DNA of 64,000 bases from Smittia aterrima (taxonomy: Eukaryota > Arthropoda > Insecta > Diptera > Chironomidae): contig CP093829.1 in assembly GCA_033063855.1 (NCBI GenBank), forward strand, positions 10,364,243-10,428,242, given 5' to 3'. The position numbers were made by a program, and so were the translations under genes. The notes under the pieces were generated by a model that made no database searches, had not been told where the DNA came from, and saw only the letters and a list, made by a program, of their open reading frames with translations. Below are positions 22,301 through 34,650 of the stretch, in pieces; position 1 is the stretch's first letter, and every line of letters starts with the position of its first letter.

Positions 22301-25300
22301 TCCTCTTTTATTAATCCAGAGCTTGACTTGACGAGAAACTCAAATGCACCTTTGACCTAAAAAAAACTCAGGTTCCTCCCACGTATGCAGTGTCACTTTG
22401 TCATTTGATATTTGATATCGATCGAACAGAAAAGCTCGAAATGTTTCCATTGTGTGCGTTCACACGGTGTCAATTTTCCCCATCAACCAACCACCATTGG
22501 AAAATTTTGCATGAAAATCCAATTTCGACGCTCCGCAATTTGGATGAGCTGTAAACGCGACCATAATTGAATGGAATCATGACTCAATTTGCATTCAATC
22601 TGCATTGTCACATCGTAGCAAAACTTTTCGTTCGAAATGTTCTACATTCAGAAGCATTGAAAATATGAAAAAACTTGACACAAATTGTGGTTAAGTCTCT
22701 GTTTCCCCAGCTGGAAAGTCGCATCCCTTCTCCCAAAGGAAACTTGAATGAATAATCTCAAAGGATAATACAAAACCTTGGAAGTTTATCCCTCAGAAAC
22801 TGTTTTGACTTTAAGAATTTTATTATGAAAGAGGCTTTTCTGCTTTTGCTATTAAATGATTCTTAGTGGCTTCAAATGTGTTCGTGACTAAAACTACAAA
22901 CTTTTCGTTACTACAAAGCATTTCTATCAAATCAATATCGTCACTTGAACGTCTCGCTCCAATAAAAAATCATCGTCATCTTGTCTGAAAGCAAATTTTC
23001 GTTCCCTTTTCTCGTTTATGATCCATTAAAAACAACATTTCCTTCTGCTTACATTCGACTTCTTTACCAAGGATTAAGCAGTAAATTTTTGATAGTTTTG
23101 CGCTTACGATTACGAACAAAATTTGCCGATAAAAAAGAAAATAAAAATGTTTGAATCTCAAGCTCTTTAGGAAGTAAACGGATTTCTTATCGATGTTGAC
23201 TTAGGCTCGCCACAATGATTGACAAAGCTTCTAATGCATCCCAAGAGAAGCTCAAAATTTTCAAGACTCAGATGGCCGTCTCTTCAATCATAAACATTTT
23301 TCTGTCAATAGAGTTCCGGAAAGATTGACATTGACCTAAATCTTCGTTTCCATTCAAAATCTCTTCCGATAACACTGATAAGCTTTCACAGACATAAACA
23401 TCATTTAATTAATTTGCTCATCGAGGCAGAACTTTACGATTCACAGTCTCAAGCGGGAAAAAAGCAAGAGAGGCGCTTCACAGCAGTTTTACGCCGACCC
23501 AGATGCTTTTGCAAACATTTTCGCTCGCTCGTTTTTTCAATTAATAATTTATGAGATTTTATGCTGGCATCATGTGGATTCGCGTGAGTTTCGAAAGCTT
23601 TCAACTCGTTTGTTGCTGGCTGGAATTTTGAATTGAATTACTCGTGTTTTCTTATGAAACTTAAGTTAGCTTCAAGTTTATACTTAAAGCTAACTTTTTA
23701 TATGCAGTGCATCGACTTTTGAATTCTTATTAATTTAATTCTTGTCAACATAGGTAATTTCTAAGTCAACATTATTATAAAATGAGGTGAAGGTTGAGAA
23801 AGTTTAATTGTGTCAAAAGTTCCTGATCTCATTGCTCTTTCTATTCAGGCTCGTCTCCCTTGCGACATGTTTCTCATGTAGCAGTACAGCATCATAATTA
23901 TTGCTCCTTATTTGTGTGCCTTTGCCCGATATTTGTGCACGTAACGTAAATGTTCTCTCTTGTCTGTTCCACTTTTATTGATTTTCCTCTGCTCTCCTCA
24001 ACTCTCGAGTCCTTTTTCCATGCAGCATCAAACTACCTTTAACATTCATTTGATATTGTGTAACATTCAAATGTGTCTTCCTCTCTCGCTGTTCTTGTCA
24101 GAACTCATGTAATATGAAACGCGTTGGCGGTGGAATTGAACAATTGCAAAGAGTTTCTTCTCATTTTCATGCTTAATCCTATTATGTACTTGGCTCTTCT
24201 TCGTCGTCTTAAATGATACTTCTACTGATTCAACGTAACGTGAAGCTTTGAATTCTTTCAGAGAAAAAATTTTGATGAAATTTTTGGCGAGAAGCGCGAG
24301 AATTTAAATGAAAATGTGAAAATTTCACCTCGAAATCCATAAGCTTCATGAAAGTGAAATCTTTCCAAGAATTCGTTTCCATTCTTTTCCTTTCATTGTT
24401 CTAATATTTCATTCCTCATGTTTCATAAATCTACTTCAACTTGAATTGCGATGAGCGCGAAAACGGATCATCGTTTTTTCCTCTTTAAAAATAGAATCCA
24501 ATCCATCTTAGTCGTTCGAGAGGTTTTCGAATTCTCCAAATATTTCCAAGTAATTCAATATTAATTAGTGGAGATGTTTCACCAACATTAACACTTGATT
24601 ATTATTTGTGAAAATGAGTCATTGAACTTCTTTAAAAACAAAAGTTACTTCCGGTTTATTATGACTAAGTTTTTTTTCTCGTAATTGAATCTGCTTGAAA
24701 ATATTTTTCATTGACTCCGTGACTCATGCTATAGCAAATTACAAAAGTAAAATTTTGTCTCTTTTTAAAGTTTCGCCTCGAGTGAACAAAATGCTTCAAG
24801 TTCAGTAATCAAACTAGCAAAAAAAAGATGCTTGTAAATGACCGTATCTGTTGGAGTCATCTCATTACCATAGAATAAATTTTCCATTAGTTAAGATCGA
24901 GCTCTGGCAAAAGAAATCTTTAAATATTTCTTGGAAAAAAAATGCTTTCATACAACATTTGCCGCGCTAACGAGCATGTTCACTCGATGCATCAGGAGAG
25001 ATAAACGGAAGCGTCGACGAGATAATAATTGGCCGGGGAATGTGTTTGCCAGTTAAAGCCCCCGCAATTAGTCATTAATTAGTCCCCGCACAGAATGCAC
25101 ATAAAACAGTGACTCGCTGATTAATTGGCTACGGATCAAGCAAACAGCAACACGAGAAATCTCAGCGGTGAGGAAAATCTCTTGTAAAACAACGAAAATA
25201 ATTTTCTTTGTCTGCGTTGCCCGTTCGAAACAAAAACCAGATGCAAACGGAAAGCGAGTAAGAAAAACAATTGGAAATGAAAAATCAACATTTATTAATC

Positions 25301-28300
25301 TCGCGAGACTCGTCTCAACCCGCCATAGCAAGAGAACTCGAAGTCAATTGAATGACTTTGCATTTCAATTGAGATCGTTCCAGCGTCAGACATCTCGTCG
25401 ACTCAATTTGAGTTCACAGACGACGTCGATCTACTTGAAGCAAAATGAAGCTATAATCTCCCTTCGTTAAAGTTTCTCCCTTAAAACAAATTTTCTAGCT
25501 CAAATTGTAAATATTTTCCCAAATGAAATTAATTTATTTTGTTTCTCGTGGAATTTATTTACTACGATGGATCAATGTGTCCAATTTATTGCGTACCAAT
25601 CAGCAGCTGTAGACTTTGAGAGGCGCAGCTTTTATTTACATTATTTTTCACCCCGCAATCCTCCACCATGTACTCAAGTATTGAATATTTGCGAGTTTCT
25701 CACTTGAGCGAAAGCAGATTAACGCTGACACTTTCAACTCTACTTCAACTATAAATGTTCTGAATTTATTCTGGATGCATTCAGTCGATTGTCAATTAAA
25801 TTCAAACATAGCAATCGAGAATTGAAAGCTTTTCGAATGCAAGATTAATATTTAAATAGCACATGATGACCAACCAACTCGTCGAAAAATTTTATCTCAT
25901 GAAAATCGGAGAAAAAAAATCACCATGACGATGCATTTTGCAATGAATTTTTATGAACTCAACTGAGTTAAGTTCATTTGCTTCGGTTGAATAAGTGATG
26001 AACTCAATTAAATTTTCTTCAATGGAAGTATGGAGAATTCAGAATTTCATCTCAGCCTGTTGATCTTCTCAATTGGCTTAGAATTCTCCGTTCAATTTAG
26101 TTGAAACTATAGTCAAGAGATTTCAATCCTTCACGTACAATTAAATTCAAAGTTTTTTCAAGCTTCCGATTTATTGTTTCTGCAAATAAACTCGCATTGA
26201 TGCAATTCAAAACGAATTTCATTCCAAAACGGCAAGAAAAGTTGATTTTTCAACAAGAAAAAAAATGAAAGCTCTTAGCTGAATCAATAATCTCTCAAGT
26301 GATGAAATTTTCTTTGTTCTTCAAGATATTTTTTGCTTCATGATTGATTCAGGACGTTCATAGCGGAAGCAGGAGTTTGGTAAGATCTGAATCAGATCGT
26401 TTAGAAGTTTTCATGTCCCTGGATCAAATTCGAGTAGAGATTTTTATTGTGGAAATTTTGTTTGTGCTCAGATATTTTCCAAAGAAACAAAATATTTTAA
26501 AAATCAACATGTTGATTTTTCTCCTGAGAAAAATTTTCTTTTCTTCTTTTTCTTGAGTAAACACACATTTACTCTCTCTCTCTTTCTTTCTCTCCTTGCC
26601 TCTCTTTCTTGTGGAAAAAAGCGACGCAGAAAATAATAAATTTCCTGAAAAACTTTTCTCGTTTTCTTTTTTCTCTTCTTGAGGGGTTCAAGAGGTTTCC
26701 TAACAGCAGCAAATCATCGTATCGAGAATTTCGCCACAAATAATATCAAAGCATAATGAATATCGATGAAACTTATTAATTACGAATGCCGGAAAAACTC
26801 TTGCGGGTAAAGGAAACTTTTCCAGTAAAGGTTTAATGAGTAAAATTAATTAAGACGATGCGTTTGGGGCTAGAAATTGAGCCGGATTACAAAATCCATT
26901 AAAAGTTAGTTTCCGTTTCTTCTACTTCACTCAAAGCCTAATCTCGCGTAGCGAACGATCGGAAATGGCAGAAACTCAGTTTGCCAACTTGAAAAAGCGA
27001 ATTTAATTTTCCCCTCGCTTATCTTCTCGCCGGAAACTTTGAAGGAAATACGAACAGAAAACACAAATCGCTGATTAAAATCTCATTGCGTGAGCTCTCA
27101 GTCTCTAATGAAGATTGAGATAAACACACAAAGTCAGTTAATCAAAAAAAAAAGAAAGTTGAAGTGAATTGTTTGCCATTTTGTCTGCAAATACTTAAAG
27201 AAATCAAAATGTGTTTTTGTTTAAACAAGACCTCATCAGGAAATTCTCATGGTAATATTGGCTTAATTGAGGAAATCTTATTATAAACGCCTCCGGTTAA
27301 TTAAAAGAATTGCATGGAGTTTCACCTTGACTTACGAACATCGGGAATTCTCACTTAAATTTCAAGCCACAACATTCATTTAATGATTTTCTGCTGAGAA
27401 ACACAAGTTAAAGATAAGATAAATATTTACATCGCCGCATGTTAAACATCATAATATATTTTATGAACTTTATGAACCTTCGCAGTCGCTTTCATTTGAT
27501 GCGTGGAAACCGAGAAAATTTAATTTTCTCTCCTCACACAAACTCCTCTCAACTTTCGCGATGTTGCCAAATTTTTAAAGCTCATCTCGAAGTTTTCGAT
27601 CGATGAGGTTCTTCGCCACAATAAATGTCATTCGCAGCAACTTTCATTCGCCCCTTAAACAAGAAGCCGAAACTTCACATTGAATAATTCATTAAACTTT
27701 TTGTTGGCAAAGAGCTTTGTTGGAGCCGAAATCATGCTGGCAGTTGAGCACATTTTACGGCCAACAACACTGGACGAATCTCGATGCCACTTGTGCAAAT
27801 TTAATGTGAGAGCTTTAGAGACGACAGAGTGATGAAATAAGCGAATGTGGTTGGATTCTGCAATGAAGCTTGCGCTTAGCTCGTTCCGAGTGTGTTTGAA
27901 AGTCGAATTAATGAAACTTTATGATGGTAAGAGCTTTGTGCTGGAATAAAAAGTTTTCGCTGTTGCGCGAACGACTTTCGGGAGCTTCAGCTGCGGTGCT
28001 TATCTCGCGAAGCAAACAACATGCAAATTAGTCAAAGGAATTTTTTCGCGTCGTTAATTTGCTTCCGCCTTTGAGCGAGAGAGCTTTGAATTTATCGCGT
28101 ATTCGCATGACAAATCAAATTTTCGATGCTTCCGACACGAAAAGTTTTGCGACTGGAGAAGAAAATCGATGAAATCTCAGGATTCCCACTCTCAGCCATC
28201 AACCAACAGAACTAAAAGCATTTCCATCCCTTTCCATTACCCGACGTCGTTAAAAGCTTTGCAAAGGGCTTTTTGTGAAAACTTGGAGAAAAAAAAATAT

Positions 28301-30672
28301 TTTCAAGGACTTTTCTGATGTCAAAGTCGACTGACCGTAATTTCCTGAGCTCTTGTGTTCAGGGATTGAATTTACATCTGTTCGTTGCTTCTAACAACCA
28401 CGCTCTACTAATTTTGTTTAACTTTCATCGACTTTTGCTCGTTAGCATTGAGGCTTACGAAGATAAATCTGTCGTGATAACATGAAAAGCATTTAAATAT
28501 GCAAATAATAATTATTGCTCAGGCGTATTACAACCCCCCGATCCCTTGCGCTTCTATTCTCATCAAACGTTGTTTTCAAGCTTTACCAGGATGTTGTCGA
28601 ACAATAAAACAGAACCATATGGAGTAAAGTATGTTCATCCCCAGAGCTGATATTTAATAAAATCGATACCGAAAATTGCAATTTGATTTCTTATTTGCTC
28701 GGGAGCTTAAATCGTATTTGTCGATGAAGTTCGCTTCATCAGCTTCAATTTAAAGAGATCACGATTTTATTTTCCTAATCGGATTACTTATGACGATGAA
28801 TGTTCCCCCAAGGTCATATTACTCGAGCTGATTACATCAGAAGATTGAGCATGATGGGAAATTCATTTTGCAGACGAGAACGTTGAAGTGAGTGAATCTG
28901 AAGGGAGTTAATTCTGAAAGCAAAATATTGATGAAACTCCTCTCATCTTCTTCATCATCTTTTGAAGAAGTGCGTCGGAGTAAAAACAACTTGATATCCC
29001 ATAAGCGTTAGACTGAAACCTAAGGACTCTTAATGACAGTCGCAGTAAAATTTTGATTGCTCCTAACTTGTAGACGAAACTTTCCGGCTCGATTCTCATC
29101 AGGAAACGATAAAGTTTCAAGCACTTTTTTTTATCATTTCTGCTTGAGTTGCTGAAGGCGAGAAAAAGTATGAACAAATTTTCAAGTTGTTAAGCGTTTA
29201 TCGAGCTGAGACTTGAGAGCTCCTGATTCGCAAACGAAGATAAATATCTCGCTGACGATGGGAGAAATAACGAGAGATTGCATCAGGGAACTAGGTCAAG
29301 GAACTTCTGCAACTGATTGTTTGAGTATTGTCATGCTCTCTTATTTGCGCAATCAACAACATACCTCGCCTTCTGTTTACTCATAGACGAAAAATGTTTT
29401 CTTCCCGAGAAAACTCAAGAGCGACTGAAACTTGAACAGCTTCAAGCGATTTTTCTACTTTGACTCAACAGCCAGAGATTTTCTTTCGGCGAATAAATCG
29501 ATAGAATTGTGAAAAATTGCACGAGTCTGCAAACGAATTTCAAGAGCTTTAAATGATTTATGTCGATTATCATCCGATAAAAACAGCTCGAAGTCAAATG
29601 AAAATGTTTATGCTTCGTGTGTTCGAATGGTAAATGTGTAAAAGCTTGACCTTGTTCAACGCTTTTCCAGACGCGCTTCACGAAATGGAAAGCTGTCGAA
29701 AACTAATTTGTGTGTGCAGGTCATAAAATTTTACACTCTTGAGGCGGAGGTACTTGAGAGACGGTTATTGTGCAAAGCTCAAAGACTTTTCCAAAGCAAC
29801 TCATATGAGTTACGATCTGCCATTAAGCCACGCATATAGCGCCGCCGTTTGTTTCGAGGAGCTTCAAACGTGAAATCAAATAAACATTGTTCGACGAATA
29901 ATTTTTTGGCCGCGCGATGATTTTGCTGTTTTTCCATGTGTGATTTGCGTTGAGTTGCTTCACTCAAACGAAATCCAAAACCTCGAAAATGTGGTTTAAT
30001 CAAATATAGGAAGAAGACGAAGAGAGATGAATTTCAAAATAAACACATTGGTTTGATTCGCTGAATGTTTTTACAGCTGCTGAGCCGGAAATGAATACTT
30101 TGCATGATTGTTTGCGCTTATAGTATGCGGTGGCTTTGATGCGGAAAGAAAAAGAAAAAAAGCTTTTGAACCGACACAGGGACAACTTGCGACACGACAC
30201 TCTGCCACAAAAGTCAGTTCGGTGAGAGCAAAGGAGAAATAAAACATGATTAATGATCATCCTTTGATGTGATACTTACGTTTGATACTAAAGATGTATC
30301 ACAAGTAGGCTGACTATATGAGCAATGGATAATCTCCACAGATTTAAAAAAGCAGAAAAAATCGATCTTAAAAGAAAGTTTAAAAATATTTCCAAGAAAA
30401 CTCTGTTAAACATTTTTCTCCTGGTTAGCCAAATCATAACAGATTGATTTTTCCCTTCCATGAAAAAGTATTTTTTCTTGATTGATTTGTCCATCATCAC
30501 CATAAAAGCGAGCAATTAATCATGCAATGACTGAGAAAAAATAAACACGTCCCTTTTTGATGAAATCGCATTCACTTTCATCGTCATCATCATCTCGATT
30601 CGTTTATTTTGATTACTTAATCGACTTATCACGTTTGTTCCTTTCTTTCCAGATAATGTTGTTTCTTTAGCG
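19321..30672. other. 11-kb gene desert upstream of the membrane-protein gene
   Basis: After the Dim1 3'UTR there is no ORF with protein-like sequence or coherent splice phase on either strand for about 11 kb. The DNA is AT-rich with A/T runs, a pyrimidine tract at about 26566-26612 (CTCTCT and TTTCT units), and a small strong hairpin at 23663-23696. The 3' end carries an acceptor (TTTCTTTAG, 30662-30670) two bases before the ATG at 30673, so at least one non-coding 5' exon of that gene must lie upstream, probably in this stretch. I interpret most of it as intron and regulatory DNA of that gene. Confidence 0.5.
23663..23696. repeat. Short strong hairpin
   Basis: Two 15-base arms (23663-23677 and 23682-23696) pair with a single mismatch around a 4-base loop (TTTA-like). 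The stem core is AAGTTAGCTT / AAGCTAACTT. It lies in the gene desert. It could be a chance palindrome, a regulatory RNA stem or a decayed element; it is too short for a typical pre-miRNA. Confidence 0.4.
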
Positions 30673-33021
30673 ATGGGAAAATCTGCGCGACGGTCAGTAC
30701 ATGATGATCCGTCGTCGCCATACTTTCACTACCAGCAACATCCAACGAGCGAAACCTATCAACTGTGGTCGCCAAACAACTTAGCATCGACGAGGGGAGG
30801 CGAAGCGCTGAGGTACGTGCGTTTAAACTTAAAGTCAACACACACACGACCATCGTAAAGAAACCGGAGGGAATGTTGCTCTATTGTATAAATATTTATT
30901 TTAATGAAAGCAAGAAAACGAAATTCTTTGGCGCTTTTTAAAATAACCGCAGAGGGAAAATCTTAAGTAAATTATCTTCTTTTGTATATTTTAAACAGTC
31001 AAATAAAAAACGCCGAAAATAAAACATCATCAACCGCGATACCTGATGATGTTTCGTCATCATCCTCGAAATCTGCAGCCGCATCAAGTCCAACTCATAA
31101 GCCTCCGACGACAACTTACAAAGCTTCCACACCCATTTACAAATCGACGACGTCAGCACGAAGCCACTTCAATCACACCAAGCCAAGTGATAAATTAACG
31201 GAACTGGATAGACTAAGATTGCGTGAAGAGTTCTTCGCCACTTATGATGTTATGACTGGAGTTCGAATAGCCGTTACACTCGGCGGTTTCTTCTTTTTTA
31301 TGGTTTTTCTAATTGTCTACAAAAGTCGAAGTCATTCAAACAGAGCTTTAAGAGTAAATTTAATGAAGTGACCACTTAAAATTTGAAAAATATTAAGAAA
31401 TCTATTTTATTAGGACCCCAGAATTCAAGCCCGAGCCGCTGCAACCGTTCAAGAGGAAGAAGATCGCGAGTTTCAGGAGGCATATGAGAAAACGGCTTTT
31501 TCATTTTACCAGGATGAGTTAGACATGTCACCTCTTGAAGTTGAACTGCAAAGAGAACGAATCGTATCATTAGGCAATGTCAGTTGTCCACCATATCTCT
31601 TGAACCCAAACCTTAGATTCTCCTCTGTCGCGGGCTATAGTAGCCTGTTAGAACCACCGAGACGATATTCCGATTCAGGACGACAACGTCGTCGTCAGAG
31701 TAATTCAGATTCATCTAGAATACTTAGTGCCTATCATTTAAACGATAATTATAGTAATCAAAATGAAAACTTTTTCAATGAGAGTGAAGGCGAAGAAGGC
31801 GATGACGATTTCGATCAACGATACACGACCACCACAGCAGAAATTGCTTATCCACACGGACTTTTGCCAGTGCCAAGGGTGAGAGAAGTATCAAAGTTTT
31901 ATTGCATTAAGCTTTCGCAATTTCTTAAACGAAGCTTTCAGCTTAACAATCAAATTCAATAAAAAGGAATAAATATTTTTATGTTTTTATAGGGCGCTGA
32001 CTCTCGACGAAGTAGTGGAATGACATGTTGCAGCACAGAAAGCTCGTTCCTTGAACGAAGATGTTCAGCAATAACATTAGGCTTAAGTTCGTATTCTCGT
32101 GGGTCATCTAGGCGTCCAAGTCGAGGCGAAATGTTTGAATTGGAGTCAGGTTATCCAGGAATTCATATTATCGAACCAACTCCAAAGTCATCACCTTGTC
32201 CTAGCGAACGTCAAACGCATGGCAACGGCAAAGATCATATCAAAATGCTAGATCGCTTTAAAAGAAAACGAACCGACGACAACTCAATCGACTCAATAAC
32301 AGAATATCCCGATGAGCAGAATCATCAATATCGTAGTGACCAAGAAGTGTCAGAAAATGTTGTTAATTCAAATAGCAATACACCGCAAAGTAAAGCGTTA
32401 GTGTCTAGTGATAACGTAAGTCAGCAGCCAGTAATTCGTAGAGCGCCTTTAGCATCGCTAAGTTCATTTAAAATGTCGTCGATCGAATGTCAAGACTCGG
32501 ATGATGTTGGTTCGGTGTTCGATGAAAGTTGCAACGATACGGACGACGACATGGAACAGTTCAGTACAGATAGCGATGAGATTAGTTTACAGAGCCCACC
32601 AACGTCTACTCAACATCAACCAAAAGCTGAAGTTAACGGAAGTTGTAAAATCAAAGTGAAGGAAACTCATCCAAAGCTCAGAGTTCAATCGTCTGTTGAG
32701 CTTTCGAATCCATGTGAAACTAACGAAAGACAGCGATCAAATGACAAATTGTCGCCTCGACCTGCCAGTTGTTCCGGTTGTATCAGCAGTAGTTCTAGCA
32801 ATAAGAAATCAACCAGTAGCGAATGTGTTACAATCAACGTTTTAGATTATAAAAATAATGAGAAAACTCCTTTTAAGCCATCCGCCCCTTCTTCTGTGAT
32901 TCTCGAGATGCCCATTATTACTCAAAATCAAAGTGACTCAACGATTGCCGAACCACACGCGTCTGATCCAGATCTGATGGCAGGAACATCGCGAAAGTGG
33001 TCGAAGGAAACACTGTTCTGA
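30673..33021 (+). CDS. Uncharacterised single-pass membrane protein with long Ser-rich cytoplasmic tail
   Basis: Four coding exons (30673-30812, 30999-31353, 31414-31878, 31993-33021) keep phase and encode 662 aa. There is no signal peptide. Residues 1-120 are Ser/Thr/Pro-rich and low complexity. A single strongly hydrophobic segment lies at about 135-154 (VRIAVTLGGFFFFMVFLIVY), preceded by a charged helix (LTELDRLRLREEFFATYD) and followed by basic residues KSRSH. The remaining 500 residues are polar, with basic RRRQS-type motifs, acidic patches (ESEGEEGDDDFD) and polyserine. The basic cluster after the segment suggests the C-terminal part is cytoplasmic. I cannot name the family. It may be an insect-conserved neuronal-type protein, but that is a guess. 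A 5'UTR intron ends at 30670. In-frame translation through the introns gives truncated products, supporting the splice model. Confidence 0.72.
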
Positions 33022-34650
33022 AAGGCAGAGAAAACATTCCAAGAGATGACGAGGCGAAAGAAAAATGTGGAGGTGATTGATAAAACGCTTTGTGTTCGTT
33101 CTCATTTCCCTTTCTTCGCCATTGAAAATTTATGTAGTCGTTGAAGTCGTTAGGCGAAAGAAAGAAACTTTGCTAATCAAACCGATTTGATTGTAATCTT
33201 CTGCGAAGAAAAATGTTTGGACTTATCACTCACTAGATAAATGGATCGAATTTATCGAGAAATCCTGTCTCAGTAGCTAAAGCTCGCTCAAATATTTTTC
33301 TAGAAAGACGCACGAATGTTAGTGAGAAAAATGTTGATCGCGTTCCGTTGAGAAGAATTATTTTTATCGAAAGTTAATTAGTTGCGAGTCTTCTGTTTGG
33401 ATGATTTTCTGCTTGACAATGTATGCTTGTGCTCAACTTAGGGGAAATATGTTTAATTAAGTAGCAGTTAATGTTTGAATGCTAATCAAATACGAAGAAA
33501 AACTTAGCAAAATAAATAAGAAACCAGATTATTGATGAAAAAGAAAATTTGTTAACAAAGAAGTTTGCCAAAGGGAGAATTTTATGAATCTGCAATTAAG
33601 AATCTTAAATAAGGGGAAGTGTTTGTTAAACTATCTTGGAATTGAATGAAACTTTGCAAACTTTTGGCGGGGAAAAGCGCACATTATTTCGATCAGAAGC
33701 AATGACAAATTAATTGAAAACGTGAAAGTTGCCAGCTGTTCTTGAATGCCCTACTCGCTACTAACTCACTCGTTTATATGGACATCCGTATGCCTTCTTA
33801 TACTTCAGAAAAATGGTGAAATTAATAAATGACACCTATGAATCTTTAGATGACCAAACCAATTTAGATGAACTTAGTAGTTGAAGCAATTTTTAATTGT
33901 TAGATGAGAACTTTAATAAAATTCGAAACAAAATGAAAGCTTTACGAAACTTACAGGCTCTCGTAAATGAAATCATTTCCGTGCATAAACTATATGAATG
34001 TTTAACACTTCATCTGTTGTTTAAATCGATCCATGAGAGTTTATTCGAAACCAGAAATCGTCAGATGTGTTGTTTGAATATTGCGGAAACTTTTCTTGTT
34101 AAAATTTGAATCAAAAAAGCTTTTAGAAAGCTTTCGGCTCACTACAAATCTCACGGGAAACAAAGAAATTTAATGAGTTTTCCATTAATGCACGAGAAGC
34201 GTTCGCAATACTCAGACTGCGTCTCGTTCGAGAGAATTCTTTTAGTCATTCAGGGTATTTAGCAAAAGGGTTCTTGTTAAAAATCTTCGTGCAGTTGGAT
34301 GAAAATTATCGTGTGACATTCGTTGAAAAATAATTAAGAGAAAATATTAATTTTGAAAAGTGTCACTCATTGGAAAATCTATGAGCACTGAACAGATAAG
34401 AAAACTAATTTTTGTAATGGCAGTAAAGAGCCGTTTTGTCTATTCAAACATAATTATAGTTTGTACAATCGAATGAGGAGAATCAGAAATAAAAGAAAAG
34501 TGAATCGAGATTATCTTTTAATTTCATCAAATTTCAGCCGAAAATAACCGTTATTTTTGAATTTGGAATCTGGCGTTTTCAAAAATCCAAACAGACGCTT
34601 TCAAGGATTCAAATTATTCAGAAAGCAAAATTAAGTGAATTAAATCGAAA
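33022..34650. other. 3'UTR of the membrane-protein gene and MTR4 upstream region
   Basis: About 1.6 kb without a recognisable gene. It begins with the probable 3'UTR of the preceding gene (AATAAATAAG at about 33512) and ends with the MTR4 promoter and 5'UTR. A 70-codon ORF at 33897-34109 shows no family resemblance. Confidence 0.5.
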
